DNA of 64,000 nucleotides. Origin: Ignavibacteriaceae bacterium. GTDB lineage: Bacteria > Bacteroidota > Ignavibacteria > Ignavibacteriales > Ignavibacteriaceae. Made by a program: the position numbers and the translations under genes. Positions 35,426 to 43,629 of the stretch are shown here, piece after piece. The notes beneath the pieces were generated by a model. It did not search any database, had not been told where the DNA came from, and worked only from the letters and a program-made list of their open reading frames with translations. The stretch lies in assembly GCA_008933765.1 (NCBI GenBank), contig WBUK01000002.1, positions 186,001 to 250,000 on the forward strand, read 5' to 3'. The stretch's first letter is position 1, and every line of letters starts with the position of its first letter.

Positions 35426-37135
35426 ATGGTAGAATTAACAATAAATAACCTAAAAGTTAAAGCAGAAGAAGGAATGACTATCCTTGACGCTGCAAAATCT
35501 GTCGGAATTTCGATACCGACTTTATGCTACATGAAAGATCTCTTTCCAACAGGCGCCTGCCGCATTTGTGTTGTTGAAGTTGACGGGCAAAGGAACCTGC
35601 TTCCTTCGTGCGCTTTTCCGGTTTCTGAGGGGATGGTGGTTGAGACTAACTCGCCGAGAGTGCGCAGAGCACGGAAAACCATTGTTGAACTGTTGGTGGA
35701 AAATCACCCGCAAGATTGCTTAATCTGCGTGAGAAACAAAAACTGTGAGCTTCAGGACCTCGCCGAAAGATACGGTTTGCGTGAGCACCGCTATTCGGGC
35801 GAAAAGAGAAAACATGTGGTGGATGTTTCAAGCCCTTCGATTGAAAGAGACCCTGCGAAGTGTATCCTTTGCGGAAGATGTACCAGAGTATGTAACGAAA
35901 TACAGAAAATTGGCGCAATTGACTTCGCACAGAGGGGGTTCAACAGTATCGTTACAACCCCATATAACGAGGGATTGAATGTCAGCGATTGTATCTTCTG
36001 CGGGCAGTGTATTCTTCAGTGCCCGACAGCAGCTTTGCGTGAAAGAAGCTCGATGAAGATTGTTTCCAACGCTCTGGAAAACAAAAACAAATATGTTATC
36101 GCTCAGATCGCTCCGGCGGTTAGAGCAACACTCGGTGAAGAGTTCCACATGCCACCAGGTACGGATGTTACCGGTAAATTAGTCAGCGGGTTAAGGCGTT
36201 TAGGTTTCAAGAGGGTATTCGATACCAACTTCGGAGCCGACCTCACCATACTTGAAGAGGCAAACGAACTAATCGGAAGAGTACAGAACGATCAGCCGCT
36301 ACCGATGTTCACGAGCTGCTGCCCCGGCTGGATCAGATTCGCCGAACGAAACTACCCGGATATACTTCCGCATCTTTCAAGTTGTAAATCACCGCACGAG
36401 ATGGAAGGCGCAATACTGAAGAGTTACTTTGCGAAGAAAATGGGAATTAACCCGAAAGACATCTTTGTTGTTTCGATTATGCCTTGTACGGTTAAAAAAT
36501 ATGAGTCCGAAAGACCTGAGTTAGCGATAGATTCATTGCATGATGTCGATTCAGTTCTCACCACAAGGGAACTTGTTCGTTTCTTCAACATGGCAGGAAT
36601 TGACTTTGCAGACCTGCCGGATGAAGAATTCGATAACCCACTTGGTGAATCAACGGGTGCCGCAGCAATCTTCGGAACCAGTGGTGGTGTTATGGAAGCT
36701 GCTATCAGAACCGCTTACTATAACATAACCGGAGAAAACCTTGAGAATATTGAGGTTGACCAGATTCGGGGTCCCGAAGGTGTTAAATCTGCAACGGTAA
36801 AAATTGGTGATCTTGATGTAAATATTGCCGTTGTAAACGGAATCGGCAATGTTCGCCCAATAATAGAGGAAGTGCTCGCCGGCAAATCGAAATATCACTT
36901 CATCGAAGTGATGGCTTGCCCGGGCGGTTGCGTAAACGGAGGCGGGCAGCCGATACATCAGAACCTTGAAAATGTGATGAAAAGGGTGAAAGCCCTTTAC
37001 GAGATAGATAAAAAGAGTGTTTCAAGGCGCTCGCATGAGAATGAATCTGTGCAGAAACTCTATAAGGAATTCCTTAAAGAGCCGGGAAGCCATGTCGCTC
37101 ACGAGTTGTTACACACAACTTACAGCCACAGATAG
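35426..37135 (+). CDS. hydA: [FeFe] hydrogenase catalytic subunit HydA (group A, bifurcating type)
   Basis: Makes or uses H2 at the H-cluster. N-terminal plant-type [2Fe-2S] domain, the His-ligated cluster (HPQDCLICVRNKNCEL), two 4Fe-4S clusters (CILCGRCTRVC, CIFCGQCILQCP), then the three H-cluster motifs: L1 TSCCPGW (about 296), L2 MPCTVKKYE (about 352), L3 MACPGGCVNGGGQP (about 496). All H-cluster ligands are present, so the enzyme should be active if HydE, HydF and HydG exist elsewhere. 569 residues. With HydB and HydC it forms the NADH- and ferredoxin-coupled trimer. Its last codons are repeated downstream. Confidence 0.97.
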   Translation: MVELTINNLKVKAEEGMTILDAAKSVGISIPTLCYMKDLFPTGACRICVVEVDGQRNLLPSCAFPVSEGMVVETNSPRVRRARKTIVELLVENHPQDCLICVRNKNCELQDLAERYGLREHRYSGEKRKHVVDVSSPSIERDPAKCILCGRCTRVCNEIQKIGAIDFAQRGFNSIVTTPYNEGLNVSDCIFCGQCILQCPTAALRERSSMKIVSNALENKNKYVIAQIAPAVRATLGEEFHMPPGTDVTGKLVSGLRRLGFKRVFDTNFGADLTILEEANELIGRVQNDQPLPMFTSCCPGWIRFAERNYPDILPHLSSCKSPHEMEGAILKSYFAKKMGINPKDIFVVSIMPCTVKKYESERPELAIDSLHDVDSVLTTRELVRFFNMAGIDFADLPDEEFDNPLGESTGAAAIFGTSGGVMEAAIRTAYYNITGENLENIEVDQIRGPEGVKSATVKIGDLDVNIAVVNGIGNVRPIIEEVLAGKSKYHFIEVMACPGGCVNGGGQPIHQNLENVMKRVKALYEIDKKSVSRRSHENESVQKLYKEFLKEPGSHVAHELLHTTYSHR

Positions 37136-37201
37136 GGAAATTACTTATTCCCTCGCTTTGAGCGAAGGTGGTTGTTAAATACCGTTAACAGCCACAGATA
37201 G
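37106..37201 (+). repeat. Duplicated 3' end of hydA in spacer
   Basis: The final ten codons with stop (37106-37135) recur at 37172-37201, 66 bases on and in the same frame, 24 of 30 bases the same. They read LLHTTYSHR-stop and LLNTVNSHR-stop; both have TAG. Sixteen bases around the stop are identical. Confidence 0.85.
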
Positions 37202-37277
37202 GGGTGGGAACAGGTATTGGGCTGTGAAAAGATAAAAATTTAAGTTACATTATACGCTGAATTTTTGTTTTTTCGGA

Positions 37278-37293
37278 ACTCCTTTTTAGGAGT
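37278..37293 (+). promoter_or_regulatory. Hairpin over the ccoI ribosome-binding site
   Basis: ACTCC-TTTTTA-GGAGT: the Shine-Dalgarno of ccoI (GGAG, six bases before the ATG) is the 3' arm of a 5-bp hairpin. It could lower or tune translation of the copper pump. A 5-bp stem can arise by chance. Confidence 0.35.
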
Positions 37294-37296
37294 CAA

Positions 37297-39918
37297 ATGA
37301 GGACGATGCCTGCGATAGTTGATACTGTTGAGGATCTGGTCTGTTATCATTGCGGTGAACGATGTGAAGACGGATCGATCCGTAAAGAAGAAAAATATTT
37401 TTGTTGTGAAGGTTGTAAGTTGGTTTACGAGGTGCTCGAAGAGAACAACCTCTGCACCTATTACAACCTGAACGACACACCCGGTGCTGCTAAAAGAGAA
37501 AAAGTTGCCGGGAAACGGTATGATTATCTTGATGACCCCGAAATTTCTGAAAAGCTGATTGAATTTAAAAGCGATCAGCTTTTCAAACTTTCCTTTTTTA
37601 TCCCTTCAATTCATTGTAGTTCCTGCATTTGGCTGCTCGAAAATCTGTATAAGATTGACGAACGAATTTTGAACTCACGGGTTGATTTCCCCGCAAAGAA
37701 AGTGTTCATAAAGGCTTCACCAACAATTAAGATAAGCGAAATTGTTGAAATTTTGGATTCAATCGGGTATGAACCAAGGCTGAGTTTGGATGAACTGGAG
37801 CAAAAGGATACCAAGTCGTTAAACAAGTCCCTTTATCTTAAATTGGGAGTTGCCGGTTTTGCCTTCGGAAATATAATGATGTTAAGTTTTCCGGATTACC
37901 TTTCAATTACCGATAGTGTTGAATCGTTCATGCCCTTTTTTAACATCGTTTCTGTTTTGCTTTCGTTGCCGGTGCTATTTTACAGCAGTTCGGGGTATTT
38001 TATTTCAGCATTCAAAGGGTTGAAAAAGAAATATATAAACATCGATTTTCCGCTTTCTTTGGGAATTGCGGCTTTATGGGGTCGGAGCATTTACGATATT
38101 TTCGTTCTGCACGAGCAAGGCTACATGGATTCGTTTGCCGGGTTGATTTTCTTCCTTTTAATAGGGAAAGTATTTCAGAATAAAACTTATGAATACTTCA
38201 ACTTTGAACGCAATTACAAATCATATTTCCCAATTTCGATAACTCGTCGTGGAAAAAATGGGCACGAGGAAGTAATTCCGCTCTCCAAAATTAATGTTAA
38301 AGACAGAATTTTAATCCGGAACAACGAAATAATCCCTGCTGATTCCATTTTGATAAACGGAATCGGAAATATCGACTATTCTTTCGTGACCGGGGAATCA
38401 CTCCCACAGGTTAAAGAGAAAGGCGAAAAAGTTTTTGCCGGAGGCAAGCAAACCGGCGGCGTGATTGAGTTAGAGATAATAAAGGAGGTCTCACAAAGTT
38501 ATCTGACCCGGTTATGGAACGATTTCATTGTTTCTAAGGATCACGATAGTGGATTAATCAACTTTTCAAATGTTGTAAGTAAATATTTTACATTGGGCAT
38601 TCTGGCGGTTGCACTGTTGGGTGTTTTACTCTGGTACCAAGCGGGGGTTGTGCAGGTTCTTTCAATCGTAACCGCTGTGTTAATTGTTGCCTGTCCGTGT
38701 GCTCTTGCACTTTCGGCACCTTTTGCTCTGGGTAACTCACTCAGAATTTTCGGCAGAAATCATTTCTATCTAAAGAGCGTTAAAGTGGTTGAGAACTTGA
38801 GCCATACAGACGCAATCATTTTTGACAAAACAGGTACCCTGACAGAGAACCAGGAAATTGACATACTTTTTGTACCGGAGGGAACTGCAGGCAACCTTAA
38901 TCTTGTTGCAGATGGTAATTTTCACCCAAATTTAGGCAGAAAAATTGAAGATGGTTCCGCAAAAACCGTCAGAATTGGCGACCTTGCAAAGGCGACTTTT
39001 AAAAACTCGTTGCACCCTTTAAGCAAAGCTATTTACCGCTATCTCTCTGAATTTGAAGATTTGAAAGTAGATTCTTTCATGGAATATCCGGGAAAAGGGG
39101 GAGAAGCATTCATCACAGGAAGAAGTGTTTTATTCGGCTCACCTGCATTTGTGAAAGGCGAAAATGAGAAATCTGAGAATTTAGAGAAATCCGAAAATTC
39201 TGAGAAATTTGTGAAATTTGAGAATTTAGAGGTACCCGAAAATTCTGCAAGATCTGAGAAATCTGAGAAATCTGAGAAAAATGAGATAAACGCCACCACA
39301 TCAGTAACAGGGAGCAAAGTATATCTTTCAGTGGATAACCAAATTATCGGTTATTTTAAAATTGAAAATAAATACCGAAAAGGGGTTCAGGCAATACTAA
39401 AAGAAGTTAAAAAGAAGAACGAGGTTTTTATTCTTTCCGGTGATAATGACAGTGAAAAAGAGAATCTTATTAAATTTGCAGATTCAAAAAATATTCGTTT
39501 TAATTGCACACCCGTCGAAAAGATGGAAATTATTGAAGAACTTCAGGCTTCGGGTAAAAAAGTTTTAATGGTCGGCGATGGTCTGAACGACGCAGCTGCA
39601 CTGAGCAAAGCCGATGTTGGGGTTTCGCTTTCAGATGACCTGATGAATTTCACACCGGCAAGCGATTCTCTTTTGCATGGTGATTCACTTCAGCATTTGC
39701 CGAAATTTTTGGCACAAGCCCGTTCAACAATGACCGTAGTGCGCACCAGTTTTGTTATTTCCACAATTTATAATCTCATCGGGGTTTCAGTGGCTTTGGC
39801 GGGGTTACTTTCCCCACTTTTCGCTGCTATTCTTATGCCAATTAGTTCAATTTCAGTTGTTATATTTACAACTTTGGGAACAATATTTACTGCAAAGCAT
39901 AACGGGCTTAAAATATGA
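37297..39918 (+). CDS. ccoI: Copper-exporting P1B ATPase for cbb3 assembly (CcoI/FixI)
   Basis: Moves copper across the membrane for insertion into the cbb3 oxidase. N-terminal Cys-rich metal-binding domain (CYHCGERC, CCEGC; PF12156-like), then an HMA domain whose site is CSSCIW, eight membrane helices with the CPCA metal site (about 466), phosphorylated aspartate in DKTGTLTE (about 510), and GDGLNDAAAL near 760. 873 residues, longer than the usual ~800 because of a Lys/Glu/Ser/Asn-rich insertion at about 622-665 in the nucleotide-binding domain, made of GAGAAATCT-like repeats. The TGA overlaps the ccoS ATG. Confidence 0.95.
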   Translation: MRTMPAIVDTVEDLVCYHCGERCEDGSIRKEEKYFCCEGCKLVYEVLEENNLCTYYNLNDTPGAAKREKVAGKRYDYLDDPEISEKLIEFKSDQLFKLSFFIPSIHCSSCIWLLENLYKIDERILNSRVDFPAKKVFIKASPTIKISEIVEILDSIGYEPRLSLDELEQKDTKSLNKSLYLKLGVAGFAFGNIMMLSFPDYLSITDSVESFMPFFNIVSVLLSLPVLFYSSSGYFISAFKGLKKKYINIDFPLSLGIAALWGRSIYDIFVLHEQGYMDSFAGLIFFLLIGKVFQNKTYEYFNFERNYKSYFPISITRRGKNGHEEVIPLSKINVKDRILIRNNEIIPADSILINGIGNIDYSFVTGESLPQVKEKGEKVFAGGKQTGGVIELEIIKEVSQSYLTRLWNDFIVSKDHDSGLINFSNVVSKYFTLGILAVALLGVLLWYQAGVVQVLSIVTAVLIVACPCALALSAPFALGNSLRIFGRNHFYLKSVKVVENLSHTDAIIFDKTGTLTENQEIDILFVPEGTAGNLNLVADGNFHPNLGRKIEDGSAKTVRIGDLAKATFKNSLHPLSKAIYRYLSEFEDLKVDSFMEYPGKGGEAFITGRSVLFGSPAFVKGENEKSENLEKSENSEKFVKFENLEVPENSARSEKSEKSEKNEINATTSVTGSKVYLSVDNQIIGYFKIENKYRKGVQAILKEVKKKNEVFILSGDNDSEKENLIKFADSKNIRFNCTPVEKMEIIEELQASGKKVLMVGDGLNDAAALSKADVGVSLSDDLMNFTPASDSLLHGDSLQHLPKFLAQARSTMTVVRTSFVISTIYNLIGVSVALAGLLSPLFAAILMPISSISVVIFTTLGTIFTAKHNGLKI
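39162..39286 (+). repeat. Degenerate GAGAAATCTGAGAAT repeats inside ccoI
   Basis: About 125 bases of imperfect repeats coding SEKSEK/SENLEK-like peptide. In frame, rich in A and G on the plus strand. It interrupts the ATP-binding domain between the GSPAFV segment and the next strand. Confidence 0.85.
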
Positions 39919-40124
39919 GTGCAGTTTACATTTTAATCGGTGCAAGTTTGCTGGTTGCCGCCGGTTTTTTAATTGCTTTTCTGTGGGCGGTTAAATCGGG
40001 TCAAATGGATGATCGGGTTACACCGGCTTATAGGATTTTATTTGATGACGAACCTAAAAATTCAGAAAGTAACAATAATTCATCTTCTCAAACACATGAT
40101 CAGGAGAAAAAGGAGCACAATTAA
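39915..40124 (+). CDS. ccoS: cbb3 oxidase maturation protein CcoS
   Basis: A 69-residue membrane protein needed to load heme and copper into cbb3 oxidase. One helix (about 5-27), then WAVKSGQMDDRVTPAYRIL with the family's conserved Gly-Gln, paired Asp and Pro, then a polar Asn/Ser/Glu tail. It overlaps ccoI by four bases and ccoN by one (TAATG), which supports tight co-expression. Confidence 0.93.
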   Translation: MSAVYILIGASLLVAAGFLIAFLWAVKSGQMDDRVTPAYRILFDDEPKNSESNNNSSSQTHDQEKKEHN

Positions 40125-42250
40125 TGCAAGTTGAAAGATTCAGTTACGACAATCGGATAGTCAAATACTTCGCACTTGCAACTGCCACATGGGGCATTGT
40201 TGGTATGCTTGTTGGGCTATTTATCGCCATCGAGTTGTTCGTTCCGGCATTAAGTTTAAATCTTCCATGGTTAACTTTCGGCAGGTTACGACCTCTTCAC
40301 ACGAACGCCGTTGTTTTTGCCTTTGTAGGTAATGGTATTTTTATGGGTGTGTACTACTCGCTTCAGCGATTGTTGAAAACGAGAATGTATAAAGATTTCT
40401 TAAGCTACACCCACTTCTGGGGCTGGCAGCTGATTATCCTGCTCGCTGCAATTACATTGCCGTTGGGTATGAACTCAAGCAAAGAATATGCTGAATTAGA
40501 GTGGCCTATTGACATACTTATCACCATTGTTTGGGTGATTTTCGGCGTTAACATGATCGGCACGATTATAAAACGGCGCGAAAAGCACATGTATGTGGCT
40601 ATTTGGTTTTATATTGCCACTTTCGTTACAGTGGCGGTTCTTCACATTGTAAATTCGTTTGAAGTGCCGGTATCCTTTTTCAAGAGCTATTCTCTGTATG
40701 CCGGGGTGCAGGATGCTTTAGTTCAGTGGTGGTATGGGCATAATGCAGTTGCATTTTTCTTAACCACACCCTACCTTGGGTTGATGTATTATTTCATGCC
40801 AAAAGCGGCGGGCAGACCGGTTTACTCGTATCGACTTTCGATTATTCACTTCTGGTCACTTATTTTTATCTATATTTGGGCAGGGCCTCACCACCTCTTA
40901 TACACCGCACTTCCTGACTGGGCACAGGCACTCGGAACTGCATTCTCAATTATGTTGATTGCTCCTTCGTGGGGTGGTATGCTCAACGGTTTATTAACCT
41001 TAAGGGGTGCTTGGGACAGGGTGCGCGACGAACCCGTTCTGAAATTCTTCTTAGTTGCCATAACTGCTTATGGTATGGCTACTTTCGAAGGACCCATGCT
41101 CTCACTTAAAAACCTGAGCGCTCTTGCACATTACACTGACTGGATAATTGCGCATGTCCACATTGGTGCCCTTGGCTGGAACGGGTTTTTAACTTTCGGT
41201 ATTTTGTACTATTTGATTCCAAAATTGTGGAGAACTGAGTTATATTCGAAAAAACTTGCTACCTGGCATTTTTGGCTCGGTTTCCTCGGAATTGTTTTTT
41301 ACGCAACCTCGATGTACTGGAGCGCACTAACTCAGGGTTTAATGTGGAAACAGTTCAATCCTCAGGGTATCCTTCAGTATCCAAACTTTTTGGAAACAAC
41401 AATGCAAATTCTGCCTATGTATATGATTCGTGCTTTGGGCGGCACTTTCTATTTTGGCAGTCTTTTCCTGATGGTTTACAACTTGTATAAAACGGCAAAA
41501 CAGGGTAGTTTCCTCGCTGAAGAAGCCGCTGAAGCAGCCCCGTTGGAGAAACTTACGGATAAATTCACACGCAAAAAAGCTCACTCCTGGTTGGAAAGCC
41601 GTCCGATTCAGTTCACGATACTTTCCACCATTGCTATTTTGATAGGCGGAATTGTTGAGTTCGTGCCTACTTTCCTGATTCAATCAAATGTGCCGACTAT
41701 TGCTTCAGTTAAGCCTTACACTCCTTTAGAACTTGAAGGGAGAGATCTTTACATCCGTGAAGGCTGCAACAACTGCCACAGCCAGATGATAAGGCCCTTC
41801 CGGTCAGAAACAGAGCGCTATGGCGAGTACTCAAAAGCCGGTGAATTTGTTTACGATCATCCATTCCTGTGGGGTTCTAAGCGTACGGGGCCCGATCTTC
41901 ACCGTGTGGGCGGGAAGTACCCGAACTCGTGGCACTATCATCACATGATCGAGCCGGTTAGAATGTCACCCGGCTCCATAATGCCGCCATATCCTTGGTT
42001 AGAAGAGAACGAGCTTGACCTTTCGCACACAAAGCAGAAAATCTCAACACTTCGCAGTATTGGAGTTCCATACCCCGAGGGTTACGAAGATCAGGCGCTT
42101 GCTGAACTGGAAAAGCAGGCAAAATCTATTTCACTTGATTTACAAAAAGCCGGCGTAGCTATTGATCACGATAAAGAACTGATTGCGCTGATCGCGTATC
42201 TGCAACGCTTGGGAACCGATATTAAAGTCGATCAACAAGTTAAGAAATAG
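40124..42250 (+). CDS. ccoNO: Fused cbb3 oxidase subunits CcoN-CcoO
   Basis: Catalytic subunit and first cytochrome c subunit in one 708-residue chain, a fusion seen in Bacteroidota and relatives. Residues 1 to about 460 are CcoN with 12 or more helices: RPLHTNAVVFAF, YGHNAVAFFLT and GPHHLLYT with heme and CuB histidines, and HVHIGALGWNG. After a short linker (about 465-490) and a helix, CcoO has the heme c site CNNCHSQMIRP (about 548) and a distal Met region. Electrons go from quinol through a bc-type complex or other donor to O2 with proton pumping. Confidence 0.96.
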   Translation: MQVERFSYDNRIVKYFALATATWGIVGMLVGLFIAIELFVPALSLNLPWLTFGRLRPLHTNAVVFAFVGNGIFMGVYYSLQRLLKTRMYKDFLSYTHFWGWQLIILLAAITLPLGMNSSKEYAELEWPIDILITIVWVIFGVNMIGTIIKRREKHMYVAIWFYIATFVTVAVLHIVNSFEVPVSFFKSYSLYAGVQDALVQWWYGHNAVAFFLTTPYLGLMYYFMPKAAGRPVYSYRLSIIHFWSLIFIYIWAGPHHLLYTALPDWAQALGTAFSIMLIAPSWGGMLNGLLTLRGAWDRVRDEPVLKFFLVAITAYGMATFEGPMLSLKNLSALAHYTDWIIAHVHIGALGWNGFLTFGILYYLIPKLWRTELYSKKLATWHFWLGFLGIVFYATSMYWSALTQGLMWKQFNPQGILQYPNFLETTMQILPMYMIRALGGTFYFGSLFLMVYNLYKTAKQGSFLAEEAAEAAPLEKLTDKFTRKKAHSWLESRPIQFTILSTIAILIGGIVEFVPTFLIQSNVPTIASVKPYTPLELEGRDLYIREGCNNCHSQMIRPFRSETERYGEYSKAGEFVYDHPFLWGSKRTGPDLHRVGGKYPNSWHYHHMIEPVRMSPGSIMPPYPWLEENELDLSHTKQKISTLRSIGVPYPEGYEDQALAELEKQAKSISLDLQKAGVAIDHDKELIALIAYLQRLGTDIKVDQQVKK

Positions 42251-42257
42251 GTAAACG

Positions 42258-42416
42258 ATGCATAAAGATGTGTTGTCTTCAATTGAAGGCATAACAATTT
42301 TCCCAATAATCGGCTTAATATTTTTTGCAGTAATTTTTGGCTTGGTAATTTATTATGTGGTTAAGATGCCAAAAAAGAAAGCCGATGAAATGGGGAAAAT
42401 TCCCTTGGATGATTAG
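42258..42416 (+). CDS. ccoQ: Small cbb3 subunit CcoQ
   Basis: A 52-residue ORF between ccoNO and ccoP, short enough to be missed by length filters. It codes one membrane helix (about residues 12-36, FPIIGLIFFAVIFGLVIYYV) followed by a basic VKMPKKKADEM and an acidic end, the layout of CcoQ/FixQ. It starts eight bases after ccoNO and ends 16 bases before ccoP. Position and shape support the call more than any motif. Confidence 0.82.
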   Translation: MHKDVLSSIEGITIFPIIGLIFFAVIFGLVIYYVVKMPKKKADEMGKIPLDD

Positions 42417-42432
42417 AGATTAAGAGGAAAAA

Positions 42433-43356
42433 ATGTACAACACAAAAAAAGAAAAAAACGGAAAATTTAGAGGTTTAACCACATTTTCGCCGTTAAAACT
42501 GTTGGTGGCAATTATTGTGATGGCAACACCCATTTTGGCACAAGGCGACGCCGGGTTTGATGCTGATGCCTATATACACAAAGGGTTTTTGATCTTTTTA
42601 CTCTTTGTTATTGCAATGATACTAATCTTTCTTTTCGCTCAAAACACTACAGGTGAGCAGGAAAAGGCCTTTCTTCGGAGGTTTATTACCAAAGGCTCGA
42701 GTGCAAAATCTGAAGTTGACGAAGAAGAACTGCTACTGGATCATAATTATGACGGAATTAAAGAACTTGACAATGATCTGCCGCCGTGGTGGAAATACCT
42801 TTTCTACTTTACTATTGTTTTTGCGGTGGTGTATCTGATATATTACCAGGTTCTTGACGGGCCCTCACAATTGGATGAGTACAAAGAAGAATTAGCGCAG
42901 GCACAGGTTTCGGGTGCCGCCGGCGGTGCGCCTTCTATTACTGCGGAAAATGTGAAGTTGTTAACCGACCCTGCTGCGTTAGCGAAAGGTAAAGAAATTT
43001 TTGAAAGAAGTTGCGCTGCCTGTCATGGGAAGAATGGGGAGGGGATGGTTGGCCCCAACCTGACTGACGATTATTGGATCCATGGCGGTAAAATTGGTGA
43101 CATCTTCAAAGTTATAACTGAAGGTGTTTTAGATAAAGGTATGCCTTCCTGGAAAGCTTTAATCAGCCCCGAAGAAATTGAAGAAATAGCCAGTTTTATA
43201 AAATCTATTCACGGAACAAATCCACCGAACGCAAAAGAACCGCAGGGTGAGTTGTTTAAAGATGACGCAGCTGCCGGTGGTGAAGGTAGTGCAAATACTG
43301 CAAAAAGTGACTCTGCTGCAGCGGGTGCGAAGGCTGATTCTGCCGCTAAAAAGTAG
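42433..43356 (+). CDS. ccoP: cbb3 oxidase cytochrome c subunit CcoP (one heme)
   Basis: A 307-residue membrane-anchored cytochrome c. It has two hydrophobic segments (about 20-36 and 50-70), a PPWWKYLFYFT block and helix that are typical of CcoP, and one heme site CAACHGKNGEG with the axial Met in GMPSW. Classical proteobacterial CcoP has two hemes; only one CxxCH is present here. The C-terminus after residue 265 is a low-complexity Ala/Ser/Lys tail (KSDSAAAGAKADSAAKK). Copies of this tail's coding sequence follow in the spacer. An AAGAGG site precedes the ATG. Confidence 0.93.
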   Translation: MYNTKKEKNGKFRGLTTFSPLKLLVAIIVMATPILAQGDAGFDADAYIHKGFLIFLLFVIAMILIFLFAQNTTGEQEKAFLRRFITKGSSAKSEVDEEELLLDHNYDGIKELDNDLPPWWKYLFYFTIVFAVVYLIYYQVLDGPSQLDEYKEELAQAQVSGAAGGAPSITAENVKLLTDPAALAKGKEIFERSCAACHGKNGEGMVGPNLTDDYWIHGGKIGDIFKVITEGVLDKGMPSWKALISPEEIEEIASFIKSIHGTNPPNAKEPQGELFKDDAAAGGEGSANTAKSDSAAAGAKADSAAKK

Positions 43357-43520
43357 CTCTACTATAGGTTGTCCTGAATATTTTTTTCGCATGTAGGTGA
43401 GAAGGTTGATTCAGCGATTAGAAAGTAGCGGTAAATGCCGGTTCTGCTGTAGCCGGAGCAAATCGGCTTCAGTAGTAATCAAGTTGCTGTAAAGTCTGAT
43501 TCTATGCCTGAGAATAAACC
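43321..43520 (+). repeat. Decaying copies of the ccoP 3' end in spacer
   Basis: The last 12 codons (43321-43356) recur at 43393-43428, 72 bases on, ungapped, 27 of 36 bases the same: AGAKADSAAKK-stop and VGEKVDSAIRK-stop, both TAG. A more eroded third piece at 43434-43475 reads NAGSAVAGANRLQ-stop, like the tail's SAAAGAK, and a fourth near 43483 has KSDS. The rest of the 273-bp spacer up to ccoG holds nothing else I recognise. Confidence 0.75.
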
Positions 43521-43629
43521 GAAAATAGCCGGAAAATAACCGGTAAGGCGCACGAACTGCCAAAAATAGCCACGATTTGAAAAATATTTATGACTAAGCT
43601 CGATTGATAAACAGTGTGATGAGAATACT

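Noticed and set aside
37136..37201. Programmed stop read-through of hydA
   Set aside because: The same copy pattern occurs out of frame after polX, tsaE and rqcH, so DNA duplication explains all cases better; read-through is kept only as a check.
43357..43629. FNR-type box before ccoG
   Set aside because: TTGAT is present near 43605 but the ATCAA half at the right spacing is not.
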